From Methylocella silvestris (lineage in GTDB: Bacteria; Pseudomonadota; Alphaproteobacteria; Rhizobiales; Beijerinckiaceae): a stretch of DNA of 64,000 bases. Position numbers and translations under genes: made by a program. The notes under the pieces are model-generated. The model searched no databases. It saw nothing but the letters and a program-made list of their open reading frames with translations, and was not told the DNA's origin. The stretch lies in assembly GCF_002891535.1 (NCBI RefSeq), contig NZ_PDZR01000001.1, forward strand, positions 682,001-746,000, written 5' to 3'. Shown one piece after another: positions 1-6,322 of this stretch (positions within the stretch are counted from its first letter, which is position 1; the number at the start of each line of letters is the position of its first letter).

Positions 1-18
1 TTCGACGACAAGCCCCAG

Positions 19-325
19 CTATCCCCGCCCGACTCGCACCGTTGCGACGCTCAGCGAACCCGCCGGCAGTGGCCGCAGGAGCGCGGCCTCGGGCTTTTGC
101 AGATAAATCCACGCCTTCCAGTCCTCGGGCCCGCAGCACGACGATTTGGCGGTTGTGGACGGGTTCGACGTCGGCTCCAGGGGCGGTCGTGAGCATCGAA
201 AAGGCCGGCGGCTGATCTCCCTTCTGGTCACGCCATATGCCGGCAATGGCCATGAACGGAGCGGCGTTCAACGTGAAGCGATGCTTGGTCTTCGGCGATA
301 ACGTCAAAGGCGACGGTGGCCCGCG
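19..325 (-). pseudogene. 3' remnant of an SOS response-associated peptidase (SRAP/YedK-like) gene
   Basis: Read on the minus strand this encodes roughly the last 100 residues of an SRAP-family protein, which binds and crosslinks abasic sites in DNA. Visible in order are KTKHRFTLN, GIWRDQKGD, FSMLTTAPGADV, HNRQIVVLR, PEDWKAW and LLRPLPAGSL. SRAP proteins are about 200 residues long with the catalytic cysteine at position 2; that whole N-terminal half is missing, because the upstream DNA belongs to the 84-aa gene ending at 327. One extra G around 127-134 also shifts the frame between VLR and PEDW. Truncation plus frameshift make it non-functional. Family assignment is from recognisable motifs; the decay is seen directly. 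Confidence 0.75.
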
Positions 326-326
326 C

Positions 327-581
327 TTACCTCGCCCCCAGCAGCGCCTCGGCGGCGGGCACGTCGCCAAAGCGCTGGATCACGACGGCGTCTTGAAACT
401 CTCCCGTCCCTGGATCGCCCCTGCGGCTGAAGGCGACGGCGCCCGCAGCTGTCATCGCCAGGCGTTGCGCCTCCCGGACAGCCGCCCCGGCAGTCTGAAG
501 CTCTTTCGCGTCGCCGGCAGCCAAGTCGCCGTCCTCTGTCCTGAAGAAGGGCATGGCCACGAAATACGTCACTTCCGCCAT
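327..581 (-). CDS. conserved hypothetical protein, 84 aa
   Basis: Start ATG at 581 gives a protein beginning MAEVTYFVAMPFF and ending in EALLGAR. It overlaps the 3' end of the upstream minus-strand gene by 13 bases, which implies a two-gene operon. No known domain or signal peptide is visible. The middle is alanine-rich and probably helical, and a stretch near the C-terminus reads DAVVIQRFGDVPAA. Small proteins of this kind are common in accessory islands of Hyphomicrobiales, but I do not recognise a function. Confidence 0.6.
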   Translation of the reverse strand: MAEVTYFVAMPFFRTEDGDLAAGDAKELQTAGAAVREAQRLAMTAAGAVAFSRRGDPGTGEFQDAVVIQRFGDVPAAEALLGAR

Positions 582-859
582 GGGATTTCCCCTCGTTCCC
601 ACGCCGCCTTCTCCTCTTCGACTTTGCGCTGCCCTTCGGTCGCGCCAGGGCTTAGCGGCATGAAATAGTCTGCTTCTGCGGTCAGTTCGGCGGCAAGCGC
701 GTCGATAGCCGCGATCACGGCGTGCACCATCTGGTAGACCTGCCCTCCTATCCTGACCCGTATCGCAATCCCAATCATCGCGTCGCGGCAGGCGCGCAGG
801 GAACGAATGGCCGCGGCTGGATCTTCCGGCATCTCGGGCCGATAGGGCCGTCTCACCAT
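569..859 (-). CDS. conserved hypothetical protein, 96 aa
   Basis: The protein starts MVRRPYRPEMPEDPAAAIRS at the ATG at 859, and a longer frame upstream is arginine-rich and unlikely to be coding. It is mostly helical: a segment RACRDAMIGIAIRVRIGGQVYQ is followed by AVIAAIDALAAELT and a charged tail. It overlaps the next gene (327-581) by 13 bases, so the two are probably co-translated. No catalytic motif is visible and the function is unknown. Confidence 0.6.
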   Translation of the reverse strand: MVRRPYRPEMPEDPAAAIRSLRACRDAMIGIAIRVRIGGQVYQMVHAVIAAIDALAAELTAEADYFMPLSPGATEGQRKVEEEKAAWERGEIPWRK

Positions 860-1348
860 CGCGACGCCTCCGCAATTGTTCCCTGTTTGTTCTAACCGCC
901 TCCGAGGTATTTGTCTAGCGAGCGTTGCCTGCGTCGTCGAGGCCGATGGCGATTTTCGCGCTGAACTGGCGATGATTGACAGCTCAGAGGACAAAAATCG
1001 ATTTTTGAGGGCTTGGCGCCGAGCGCTCAAGCGGTGAGCCGGAGTGAGTTGGCAAAGGGCAGACACTTCCCACGGCCGAACCGGTGGAAAGCGTCCCCCG
1101 CCAGAACGAGTGCGCTCGAAGGGAGCCGCCGTCGTTTCGCTGGCGTCGCGCCTACGACCGACCGTCGCGCGACAGGCTTGCAACTTCTCGACAGGAATTC
1201 GGTCCTGCCGGCGCGGCATGGGCTTCAAGCCTTAGGGCTGCCCTTCCAGTGCATCCGCGCACTTCCCGTGGTCTGGGAACTAGCCTGCGCGCCACGGCTG
1301 AAAATCCTCCACGCAGGATCTTCCAGATAAATCTTTTCGCACCGCGCA
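860..1348. other. intergenic stretch without a recognised gene
   Basis: Several overlapping open frames occur on both strands, but they are arginine- and proline-rich and carry no ribosome binding site or family resemblance. I see no tRNA, terminator or repeat here. It may be decayed island DNA between the 569-859 gene and the palindrome at 1349. Confidence 0.5.
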
Positions 1349-1370
1349 ATGTGGTATTTTGATACCACAT
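1349..1370. promoter_or_regulatory. perfect 9-bp palindrome, operator-like
   Basis: ATGTGGTAT and its exact complement ATACCACAT are separated by TTTG. The GGTAT/ATACC half sites resemble the GATAC/GTATC halves of the operator near 2415. A perfect symmetric AT-centred site in a non-coding stretch suggests a binding site for a small HTH protein. It lies 61 bases from the relic of an XRE-type regulator at 1431-1508. Confidence 0.45.
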
Positions 1371-1430
1371 GTGAGTTTTACCCATATATTTTGACGAACA
1401 TGCCAATGTCCATACAAGATCTAGCGGCTG

Positions 1431-1508
1431 TCACTTCCCCAGCCTCACGCCCGGTCCGCCACCGTTCTCGGCGATGAACTCGACGCAGTGTGTCGCCGCT
1501 TGCAGGCT
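1431..1508 (-). pseudogene. C-terminal relic of an XRE-family regulator
   Basis: On the minus strand the last 25 codons before a TGA at 1431 read SLQAATHCVEFIAENGGG followed by PGVRLGK. This matches the C-terminus of the intact XRE regulator at 2144-2401 (EEAGIEFIPENGSGAGVRLRK) almost residue for residue. No HTH part remains in frame upstream. It looks like the tail of a second, related regulator, lost apart from this end. Confidence 0.6.
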
Positions 1509-1546
1509 GGAATGGCTAGCTGAGGGTTCGTCGTGGCCCGTAGGCG

Positions 1547-1690
1547 TTAGCGTTGCCTTTGCGGTCCCCGCAGGGCTAAATGATGCAATTTTGAAATTAT
1601 TTCGTCGTCTTTCCTGTTTCTGTCCGTAAGAGCGTACAAGGCCGCCCGACGTATCTGTTCTACCGACAGCGCAGGAAGAGCTGAGCTCAC
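1547..1690 (-). CDS. possible small protein, 47 aa
   Basis: From a GTG at 1690 the frame reads MSSALPALSVEQIRRAALYALT and continues with a basic helical segment to TAA at 1547. The composition is protein-like, with an amphipathic helix around VEQIRRAALYAL, unlike most frames in this AT-richer stretch. There is no strong Shine-Dalgarno sequence. It could be the end of a decayed gene. Confidence 0.3.
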   Translation of the reverse strand: MSSALPALSVEQIRRAALYALTDRNRKDDEIISKLHHLALRGPQRQR

Positions 1691-1699
1691 TCGAGCCCG

Positions 1700-1774
1700 C
1701 TATTTCTCGCCGTCGGGACTATAGAGGGCAATTAGCCGAAGCGTTTCCGCAAGATCTCTGACTTGTGGTTCCAC
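1700..1774 (-). CDS. possible leader-sized peptide, 24 aa
   Basis: A GTG at 1774 is preceded by AGGA at suitable spacing and opens a 24-codon frame, MEPQVRDLAETLRLIALYSP plus DGEK, ending just before the 47-aa frame at 1690. The sequence looks like a real amphipathic helix. It may equally be a fragment of a lost gene. Confidence 0.25.
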   Translation of the reverse strand: MEPQVRDLAETLRLIALYSPDGEK

Positions 1775-1904
1775 GTTCTTTCCTAACAAGCACGCATTGT
1801 TCCTATGGATAGTCGCCGTCGGTTCATAAATCTGTCAAATTAAAAGTCATTCGCTGGCAAGAAACCGAACCCCGTCCTGGTGGGCCTATTCGCCTGAAAA
1901 TCGG

Positions 1905-2117
1905 CTAGGGGCGCTCGAACGGAACGCCGATTTCGACAAGGTAATCAATGAAGCGCCTATCGACCAATCTGGCGACGACCGCGCTATTTTTTGGTCCCTC
2001 GACGACCTGATCCTGATTAGCCTCTTTTGCGTCATGCGTCGCGAGGTTAGCTTTCCATTCCTGGTAAGCTTTCGCGATTGTGTCTTCGAGGCATGCGTTA
2101 AACCGGATCCACTGCAT
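1905..2117 (-). CDS. hypothetical protein, 70 aa
   Basis: The protein begins MQWIRFNACLEDTIAKAYQE and ends DYLVEIGVPFERP. Its composition is balanced and acidic, unlike the arginine-rich shadow frames nearby. Start choice is weak: GGGAGCG lies about 20 bases upstream of the ATG, and an alternative frame begins at an ATG slightly upstream. It lies just downstream of the XRE regulator on the same strand, so it may be co-transcribed with it. No family recognised. Confidence 0.45.
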   Translation of the reverse strand: MQWIRFNACLEDTIAKAYQEWKANLATHDAKEANQDQVVEGPKNSAVVARLVDRRFIDYLVEIGVPFERP

Positions 2118-2143
2118 CCGTTGTCGCTGACCAAAAGCGCTCC

Positions 2144-2401
2144 CTAATTCTGAATGTCCTTCCTGAGCCTAACGCCGGCGCCAGATCCGTTTTCCGGGAT
2201 GAATTCGATGCCAGCCTCTTCCAGCGCGGCGATCAGCTTTTGAGCCGTGTCATCACGGCCTCCGATCGGCCCATCCGCCGCCTCGATCCTTTTGACTGTC
2301 GGAACCGACACGGACGACTGCTCAGCCATTTGCTCTTGTGACCAGGCCAGCAAAGCGCGGGCCGCCTTGATCTGCCGAATTGATACTTTTCGTATTGACA
2401 A
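2144..2401 (-). CDS. XRE-family helix-turn-helix regulator, 85 aa
   Basis: A compact one-domain DNA-binding protein. The N-terminal segment QIKAARALLAWSQEQMA is the first half of an XRE/Cro HTH, and SSVSVPTVKRIE is the recognition helix region. The C-terminus EEAGIEFIPENGSGAGVRLRK is typical of small alphaproteobacterial XRE proteins. The start is taken as TTG at 2401, with AGGGGA 6-10 bases upstream, and it gives a complete HTH; there is no ATG that would do so. Two palindromic sites (2382-2396, overlapping the start, and 2415-2433) lie between it and the divergent gene at 2460, so it probably represses itself and that operon. Regulation is inferred. Confidence 0.8.
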   Translation of the reverse strand: MSIRKVSIRQIKAARALLAWSQEQMAEQSSVSVPTVKRIEAADGPIGGRDDTAQKLIAALEEAGIEFIPENGSGAGVRLRKDIQN

Positions 2402-2433
2402 GGCGTTTCCCCTAGCGATACTAAAAGTATCGC
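2382..2433. promoter_or_regulatory. double operator between divergent xre and 2460 operon
   Basis: At 2415-2433 GCGATACT and AGTATCGC form a perfect 8-bp inverted repeat around AAA. A second copy at 2382-2396 (minus strand AATACGAAAAGTATC) matches its core GATACTAAAAGTATC at 13 of 15 positions and covers the first codons of the regulator. Two spaced, related operators in a divergent control region are typical of a Cro/CI-like switch. Confidence 0.65.
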
Positions 2434-2459
2434 ACAATGCGACAACGGGAGCAACCACA

Positions 2460-2942
2460 ATGCCGAACGACACCGTTCCGGCAGCCGCTACAGGCTTGCC
2501 AAATTCAGACATGAACCCGCCGTCAGGCCTAGCAGAAAACCCGGCGGGGCTCGCCGTCATTCGCTCGCAAAGCATCAAGGCGCTGCGGCCGTCGATGCTC
2601 TCCGGAGAGGAGCTAGATCGATTTCTTGTCCAGCTCGACGAGTACGCCAGGGCTGCCGAGAGAGAGAGGCATATTCGCGCCCGCTGCGATGCCGGGATTG
2701 ATCGGTGGGAGGATCGCAGAAAAGAAGTTGGCCCCCTACAGGATAAGGCGGCAGAGATACGCCGCTTTATGAGAAAGCCGATCACGACGATCAGGAAGGC
2801 TCGCTCAAAGACCATCGACGACATCCTGTTCAAGGCAGCCGTCGTCGAAATAGTCGATCCCTACGACTGCGTGTGGAGCAAGACGTTGGGCCATTCCATC
2901 GTCAACGATCTGCTCTCTGCGGCTTGCGAATGGAGGGCCTAG
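2460..2942 (+). CDS. hypothetical island protein, 160 aa
   Basis: First gene of a three-gene run transcribed away from the XRE regulator. The ATG at 2460 follows GGGAG at good spacing and yields MPNDTVPAAATGLPNSDMNP. The centre (LSGEELDRFLVQLDEYARAAERER) is charged and helical, probably a coiled coil, and the C-terminal part has DILFKAAVVEIVDPYDCVWS. There is no signal peptide or enzyme motif. Control by the neighbouring operator is likely. I do not recognise the family. Confidence 0.65.
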   Translation: MPNDTVPAAATGLPNSDMNPPSGLAENPAGLAVIRSQSIKALRPSMLSGEELDRFLVQLDEYARAAERERHIRARCDAGIDRWEDRRKEVGPLQDKAAEIRRFMRKPITTIRKARSKTIDDILFKAAVVEIVDPYDCVWSKTLGHSIVNDLLSAACEWRA

Positions 2943-2944
2943 CG

Positions 2945-3196
2945 ATGGCCGATACACGCAAGCAATTCCTCACGGCCGCGCTCGCGAATTTCATCGCGAA
3001 AGCTGCAGCAGCAGAAGCCGCGGGCAAGGACGCCTCCGTTTTTTACGCGCTTATCCGCAATACCACTGCCTTACTTGAGGCAGGCGATCCGCAAGGGCAG
3101 GAAGCCCCGGCGCCCGTCGCTCCCCGCAAGAAGCCGTGGCAGCTCGAGCCGCAAGAAGGCGACTTCGACATGAACCTCAACTATCAGAGGATGTGA
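2945..3196 (+). CDS. hypothetical island protein, 83 aa
   Basis: ATG at 2945 follows the previous stop by two bases and gives MADTRKQFLTAALANFIAKA. The N-terminal half is an alanine-rich helix; the C-terminal half is proline/lysine-rich (APVAPRKKPWQLEPQEGDFD). It sits three bases before the next gene, so the three form one transcription unit. Function unknown. Confidence 0.6.
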   Translation: MADTRKQFLTAALANFIAKAAAAEAAGKDASVFYALIRNTTALLEAGDPQGQEAPAPVAPRKKPWQLEPQEGDFDMNLNYQRM

Positions 3197-3199
3197 GCG

Positions 3200-3526
3200 A
3201 TGATCTCTCCGAACACTCCTGCGGGGACCAGGGTTGTCTGCATAAATACGCGGGACACCTTTTATGCTCGCCCGATCAGCACCCGAGGAAGCCTCGACGG
3301 CCTGACGGAAGGCCGCGTCTACACGGTTCGCTGCTTCCATCCCGACGAAGACATGATCAGCGGCTTCGTCGTCTATATCGACGAAATCCTCCGCGGACGG
3401 GACGGGGTCCGGCGCCATGAATGTGGCTACGCCCCGCAGCGCTTCCGCGTGTTGCAGACGGCGCAGCATCGAGCCGACACGACAGAGCCCGCGCGCGCTC
3501 GCGTCCGTGAGCTAGAGGACGCATGA
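3200..3526 (+). CDS. hypothetical island protein with possible SH3-like fold, 108 aa
   Basis: The protein reads MISPNTPAGTRVVCINTRD, then GLTEGRVYTVRCFHP, FVVYIDEI and YAPQRFRVL. This pattern (G.+VVCI, L..G+.YTV, V.+.E, +FR.L) is familiar from short phage and island proteins made of one small beta-barrel. The tail is charged. It is the last gene of the run starting at 2460. A biochemical role cannot be assigned. Confidence 0.6.
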   Translation: MISPNTPAGTRVVCINTRDTFYARPISTRGSLDGLTEGRVYTVRCFHPDEDMISGFVVYIDEILRGRDGVRRHECGYAPQRFRVLQTAQHRADTTEPARARVRELEDA

Positions 3527-3919
3527 GGTTCCGCGGCGGGTTTAGCTGCGCGACAAAGAAAAAACCAGGTCAAGGCCTGGTTTCTAATCCGGAGTATCAA
3601 AACCTTTCGTGAGGAGGCCCGGCACGAAAGCGTTAGATCGCAGCTTCTTAGCAGGCCGCGTTGCTCCAGAGATATCCACCCCTCTGGATGAATGATGATT
3701 GCCAATATTCGATAGAAGGCGCAAGATCGAATTTGCAATGGCGCGCCTATTTACGCGCTGGCAGGAAATCTAGACTGCGTTTTTTGATGGATTTGGACGT
3801 CATCACTAGAATCGAACAACGGCAGGGCACAGCCAAGTCCGTGTTTGTCGAGTCGGCATGGGCTGAAGAAATCCGTACCGCCCGCATCTCGGCACGCCAT
3901 CTATCAGGGAGGGCGGACC
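3527..3919. other. intergenic stretch with stem-loops
   Basis: No confident gene. Besides the terminator-like hairpin at 3562-3583 there is a second inverted repeat, CTTTCGT/ACGAAAG, at about 3603-3629 enclosing an AGGAGG sequence. A 28-codon GTG frame begins within that hairpin but has no recognisable product. Confidence 0.4.
3562..3583. terminator. hairpin, probable bidirectional terminator
   Basis: AAACCAGG and CCTGGTTT form an 8-bp stem with a 6-base loop, 36 bases after the 3200-3526 gene. The T-rich tail (TTTTTTC) is on the minus strand, so it would terminate best for leftward transcription, but it also ends the rightward operon. Confidence 0.5.
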
Positions 3920-4237
3920 ATGACGCTACATGAGCCCAGCGCGGCTGAGGTCAGCGTCGAACAGGCGTCCCGCGACTGTGGCGCCGACAACTCGGACATA
4001 GCGCTCAACGTTACGCGGATAGGTGGGGCTTGGACGGTCCAAATGGTTAGTTCAAGCCCGCCAACTTACAAAAGAGGGGTGGGAAGGACGTTGAACGAGG
4101 CGTTTGTCCACGCAAGGGGCCCGCGCGGGCCCGGCCCGCTCCGCGTGCGGGAGGTGTCACGCTTCTTTGGCTTCGGATATTTGCGGAGGAGGGCGATGCG
4201 CCAAGCCGAACGCAATCCGCGAATTGGAGGATGCTGA
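3920..4237 (+). CDS. hypothetical protein, 105 aa
   Basis: ATG at 3920 is preceded by AGGGAGGG, the strongest ribosome site in this part. The product begins MTLHEPSAAEVSVEQASRDC. The central segment LNVTRIGGAWTVQMVSSSPP and GVGRTLNEAFVHA look like a small alpha/beta domain that recurs in short hypothetical proteins of Hyphomicrobiales. The last third is arginine-rich. A terminator hairpin lies downstream at 4340. Function unknown. Confidence 0.55.
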   Translation: MTLHEPSAAEVSVEQASRDCGADNSDIALNVTRIGGAWTVQMVSSSPPTYKRGVGRTLNEAFVHARGPRGPGPLRVREVSRFFGFGYLRRRAMRQAERNPRIGGC

Positions 4238-4620
4238 AACGGGAGCCGGTTGCCCGACTCCCGCCTAACAGAAGAGACGGCATTGTACGGGGGTTCAACG
4301 CGCCCCTCCCGAACGGCTAACTCGGATCGAAAATAAAAGAAGCCGGGCCCTTGCCCGGCTTTAAGTTGAAAGCATTTCGGGGAACAAACAGAAGGGCCGA
4401 GCCACGTATCTGTTTGCCATGCAGCGTTGCTTTCGCCGATGCAAGAGCCAGAGAGGTCCTCTCCAACTCATGACAGATGCTCACAATTATCAATGGAAAG
4501 ATACAACTTATTTGCGAATCGTCTCGCGTCCTTCATCTTTCCTTTCGATCGGGCTTTAGCAGAAATGGGAAAGACTGCCTGACAAGAGCGTGAAACCGCT
4601 GCCAATCGTTACCGGGAACG
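4238..4620. other. intergenic stretch, only a terminator seen
   Basis: AT-richer than its surroundings. The only clear element is the hairpin at 4340-4361. No open frame with a ribosome site was recognised on either strand. Confidence 0.45.
4340..4361 (+). terminator. rho-independent terminator
   Basis: AAGCCGGGC and GCCCGGCTT pair over nine bases around CCTT, flanked by an A-rich 5' side and TTTAAG on the 3' side. It lies about 100 bases after the 3920-4237 gene. Confidence 0.65.
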
Positions 4621-4938
4621 CTACCTTGCAGGGCTATGGTCACCGCGTGGACCTCTAGCGGCCCGAAACTTAGCCAGCGAGATGACTGCGCCGCCCGCGC
4701 CAACTAATGCGGCCCTGCGACTTTCCCGTTTTTGCCTGCGGCATAAGGCGGCGACCCAGGCGGCCATGGCGATGGCCACCTTCGCAGCATCGCCGTCACC
4801 GTTCTCGGCTTTTATCCCAATGCTCACGAGCGACTGCCGCCAACCCCGAATTAAATGGTGGTCGAGATAATTCTGTAAATCGGGGTCCGTCGCTAAGTTC
4901 GGCTTGCGGGCAATGAATGGGATCAGATTTTGGGCCAT
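4621..4938 (-). CDS. hypothetical protein, 105 aa
   Basis: Using ATG 4938, preceded by GGCGGG, the product is MAQNLIPFIARKPNLATDPD and onward. An upstream ATG at 4968 would add ten residues. The middle has AKVAIAMAAWVAALCRRQKR, a short hydrophobic helix followed by basic residues, so weak membrane association is possible. The C-terminus VGAGGAVISLAKFRAARGPR is basic. No family recognised. The palindrome at 4993-5008 lies in its upstream region. Confidence 0.5.
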   Translation of the reverse strand: MAQNLIPFIARKPNLATDPDLQNYLDHHLIRGWRQSLVSIGIKAENGDGDAAKVAIAMAAWVAALCRRQKRESRRAALVGAGGAVISLAKFRAARGPRGDHSPAR

Positions 4939-4992
4939 GTTCCCGCCGTCACAGACTCCAACGAGCAAGAGCTGCGACTGAGCGGGGCTTCG

Positions 4993-5008
4993 TCGTTACA
5001 TATAACGA
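4993..5008. promoter_or_regulatory. inverted repeat TCGTTA-N4-TAACGA
   Basis: A perfect 6-4-6 palindrome lies 55 bases upstream of the minus-strand gene at 4938 and 210 bases upstream of the exported-protein gene at 5218. It could be an operator; no regulator can be named. Confidence 0.3.
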
Positions 5009-5160
5009 ATGAACGCACGTCGTAGTTGTTAGTTGCCCGAATGAAGTCCGTTTTTCACGCCGGTGGGGAAAGACCGAGCGGCCTGGTCGGATGTAACGGC
5101 TAGTCGACGGCTAGCGCCGAAAGTGAGCGGAAGCGCGAGGACGCCTGAAGTTAGGCTTAA

Positions 5161-5185
5161 GGAACGAAAGCCAAAGTAATTGGTT
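5161..5185 (+). promoter_or_regulatory. candidate EcfG (general stress sigma factor) promoter
   Basis: GGAAC at 5161-5165 is followed after 17 bases by GTT at 5183-5185. This matches the alphaproteobacterial EcfG/PhyR-regulon promoter form (GGAAC, N16-17, (C)GTT), except that the base before GTT is G. It lies 32 bases before the start codon of the small exported protein at 5218, a suitable distance. Confidence 0.5.
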
Positions 5186-5217
5186 AGCTCCGCACAAAAC
5201 AAAAAGGGAGAACGCCA

Positions 5218-5469
5218 ATGAACAGACGACTAATGACTTTCGCCGCTGTCGCGACCGTGTTTATAGGCGGGACGGCTCTTGCGGATTCCACGACCAAAAC
5301 TTCTCCATCCGCTGCCAGCAGCGATACGAACGCTACGGATAAAGGCGCAACGGGTAACGGTGGAATGGCAGGGTCGCCGGCAGCTGCCGAAACGCCCAAT
5401 GTCGAAGGGAAGACCGGTTCGCAAAGCGGGGCTCATCCAAACGACAAAATGGCGCCAGAGCAAAAATGA
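5218..5469 (+). CDS. small exported protein, 83 aa
   Basis: The ATG follows AGGGAGAA. Residues 1-22 (MNRRLMTFAAVATVFIGGTALA) form a clear Sec signal peptide. The mature part is about 60 residues of Ser/Thr/Ala/Gly/Asn with scattered charges (TTKTSPSAASSDTNATDKGA) and is likely disordered in the periplasm. Small exported proteins of this composition are often part of the general stress response in Methylobacterium-like organisms, and an EcfG-type promoter lies directly upstream. A specific function is unknown. Confidence 0.7.
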   Translation: MNRRLMTFAAVATVFIGGTALADSTTKTSPSAASSDTNATDKGATGNGGMAGSPAAAETPNVEGKTGSQSGAHPNDKMAPEQK

Positions 5470-5539
5470 GACGTCGTCATTGGGCCGGGCAATCTCTGCC
5501 CGGCATCTGTTTGTGAACGCGCCGTCACGGGAGGCATGA

Positions 5540-5827
5540 ATGTCTACTCTAGCGCAGCGCCAGCAAGCGATGAAGATTGCGCGCCAGCTCGCAAATTCGG
5601 GTCAACATGTCGGCTGGGCGTCGATATTCGCTGAAATGGCATCCACCAAACAAATAACGCGAGCGTTTAATCCGCTGGATGATTACTTCCTTCGCGACGA
5701 GTTGGATTACCTTTGTCTGAGCGCTCGACGTATAAACCGCACACGTGAGATGGCGAGCGTCGAGACTAGGCCGCCAACTCATGCAGAGCGTCGGTCACCT
5801 CCTCGCTCTGGTACGGCTTTGGGATAA
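5540..5827 (+). CDS. hypothetical protein, 95 aa
   Basis: ATG 5540 has GGGAGG six bases upstream. The first 65 residues (QRQQAMKIARQLANSGQHVG, IFAEMASTKQITRAFNPLDD, LRDELDYLCLSARR) look like a folded helical domain; the last 25 are basic and low-complexity. The 3' end overlaps by 62 bases with the convergent response regulator gene ending at 5766. The function is not recognised. Confidence 0.55.
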   Translation: MSTLAQRQQAMKIARQLANSGQHVGWASIFAEMASTKQITRAFNPLDDYFLRDELDYLCLSARRINRTREMASVETRPPTHAERRSPPRSGTALG

Positions 5828-6143
5828 ATATTCCTCCCGCTGGCAACTCTCCAGAGCGGGGAAGTTGGCGGCCAGATGTAAGCAAAAGAGCAATGGGGGG
5901 CCATCGATCACGGATAAGGTTTGCGAGTTGCAGTCCGTCCATGTCGCCGGGAAGGCCCACATCAGAAAACACGATCCGGATGTCGGTGCGGCTTTCCAAG
6001 ATAATGATGGCGTCGGCGGCGCTTTTGGCTTCGAGAGCGACGTACCCGGCGTCTTCAACGATACTGACCGCCAGCAGCATTAGCAGTGGCTCATCCTCAA
6101 TAATTAAGACTATAATGTCGGGTTCCACACATAGATTGACCAT
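5766..6143 (-). CDS. single-domain response regulator, 125 aa
   Basis: A stand-alone receiver (CheY-like) domain with no output domain. All key residues are visible: acidic pair in VLIIEDEP, phosphoacceptor Asp in IVFSDVGLPGDMDG, Thr/Ser in LLLTSGR, and Lys in FIPKPYQ. Such proteins act as phosphate relays or control partners by protein contact. No histidine kinase lies nearby in the island, so its partner must be elsewhere (the kinase relic at 8546 is dead). Start ATG 6143 lies near the N-terminal strand. The family is sure; the pathway is unknown. Confidence 0.85.
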   Translation of the reverse strand: MVNLCVEPDIIVLIIEDEPLLMLLAVSIVEDAGYVALEAKSAADAIIILESRTDIRIVFSDVGLPGDMDGLQLANLIRDRWPPIALLLTSGRQLPRSGELPAGGIFIPKPYQSEEVTDALHELAA

Positions 6144-6322
6144 CTAAACTACCCGTTGCATCCAAATTCCACGGAGTTCCCCCTGGATCTACCATCTTTC
6201 ACTGAATAATTTCGGAATACTCTGGCTCCGACACTTCAAAGCGAATTTTGAGCCGTATGCACGCCGAGAAATAATTGACCAAAGGATTTTTTTGCGACAT
6301 GCTACTTTCTTAGGAGAACGTC

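Noticed and set aside
1013-1362. Three overlapping plus-strand frames of 60-105 codons
   Set aside because: No ribosome sites, composition of random GC-rich frames, no motifs.
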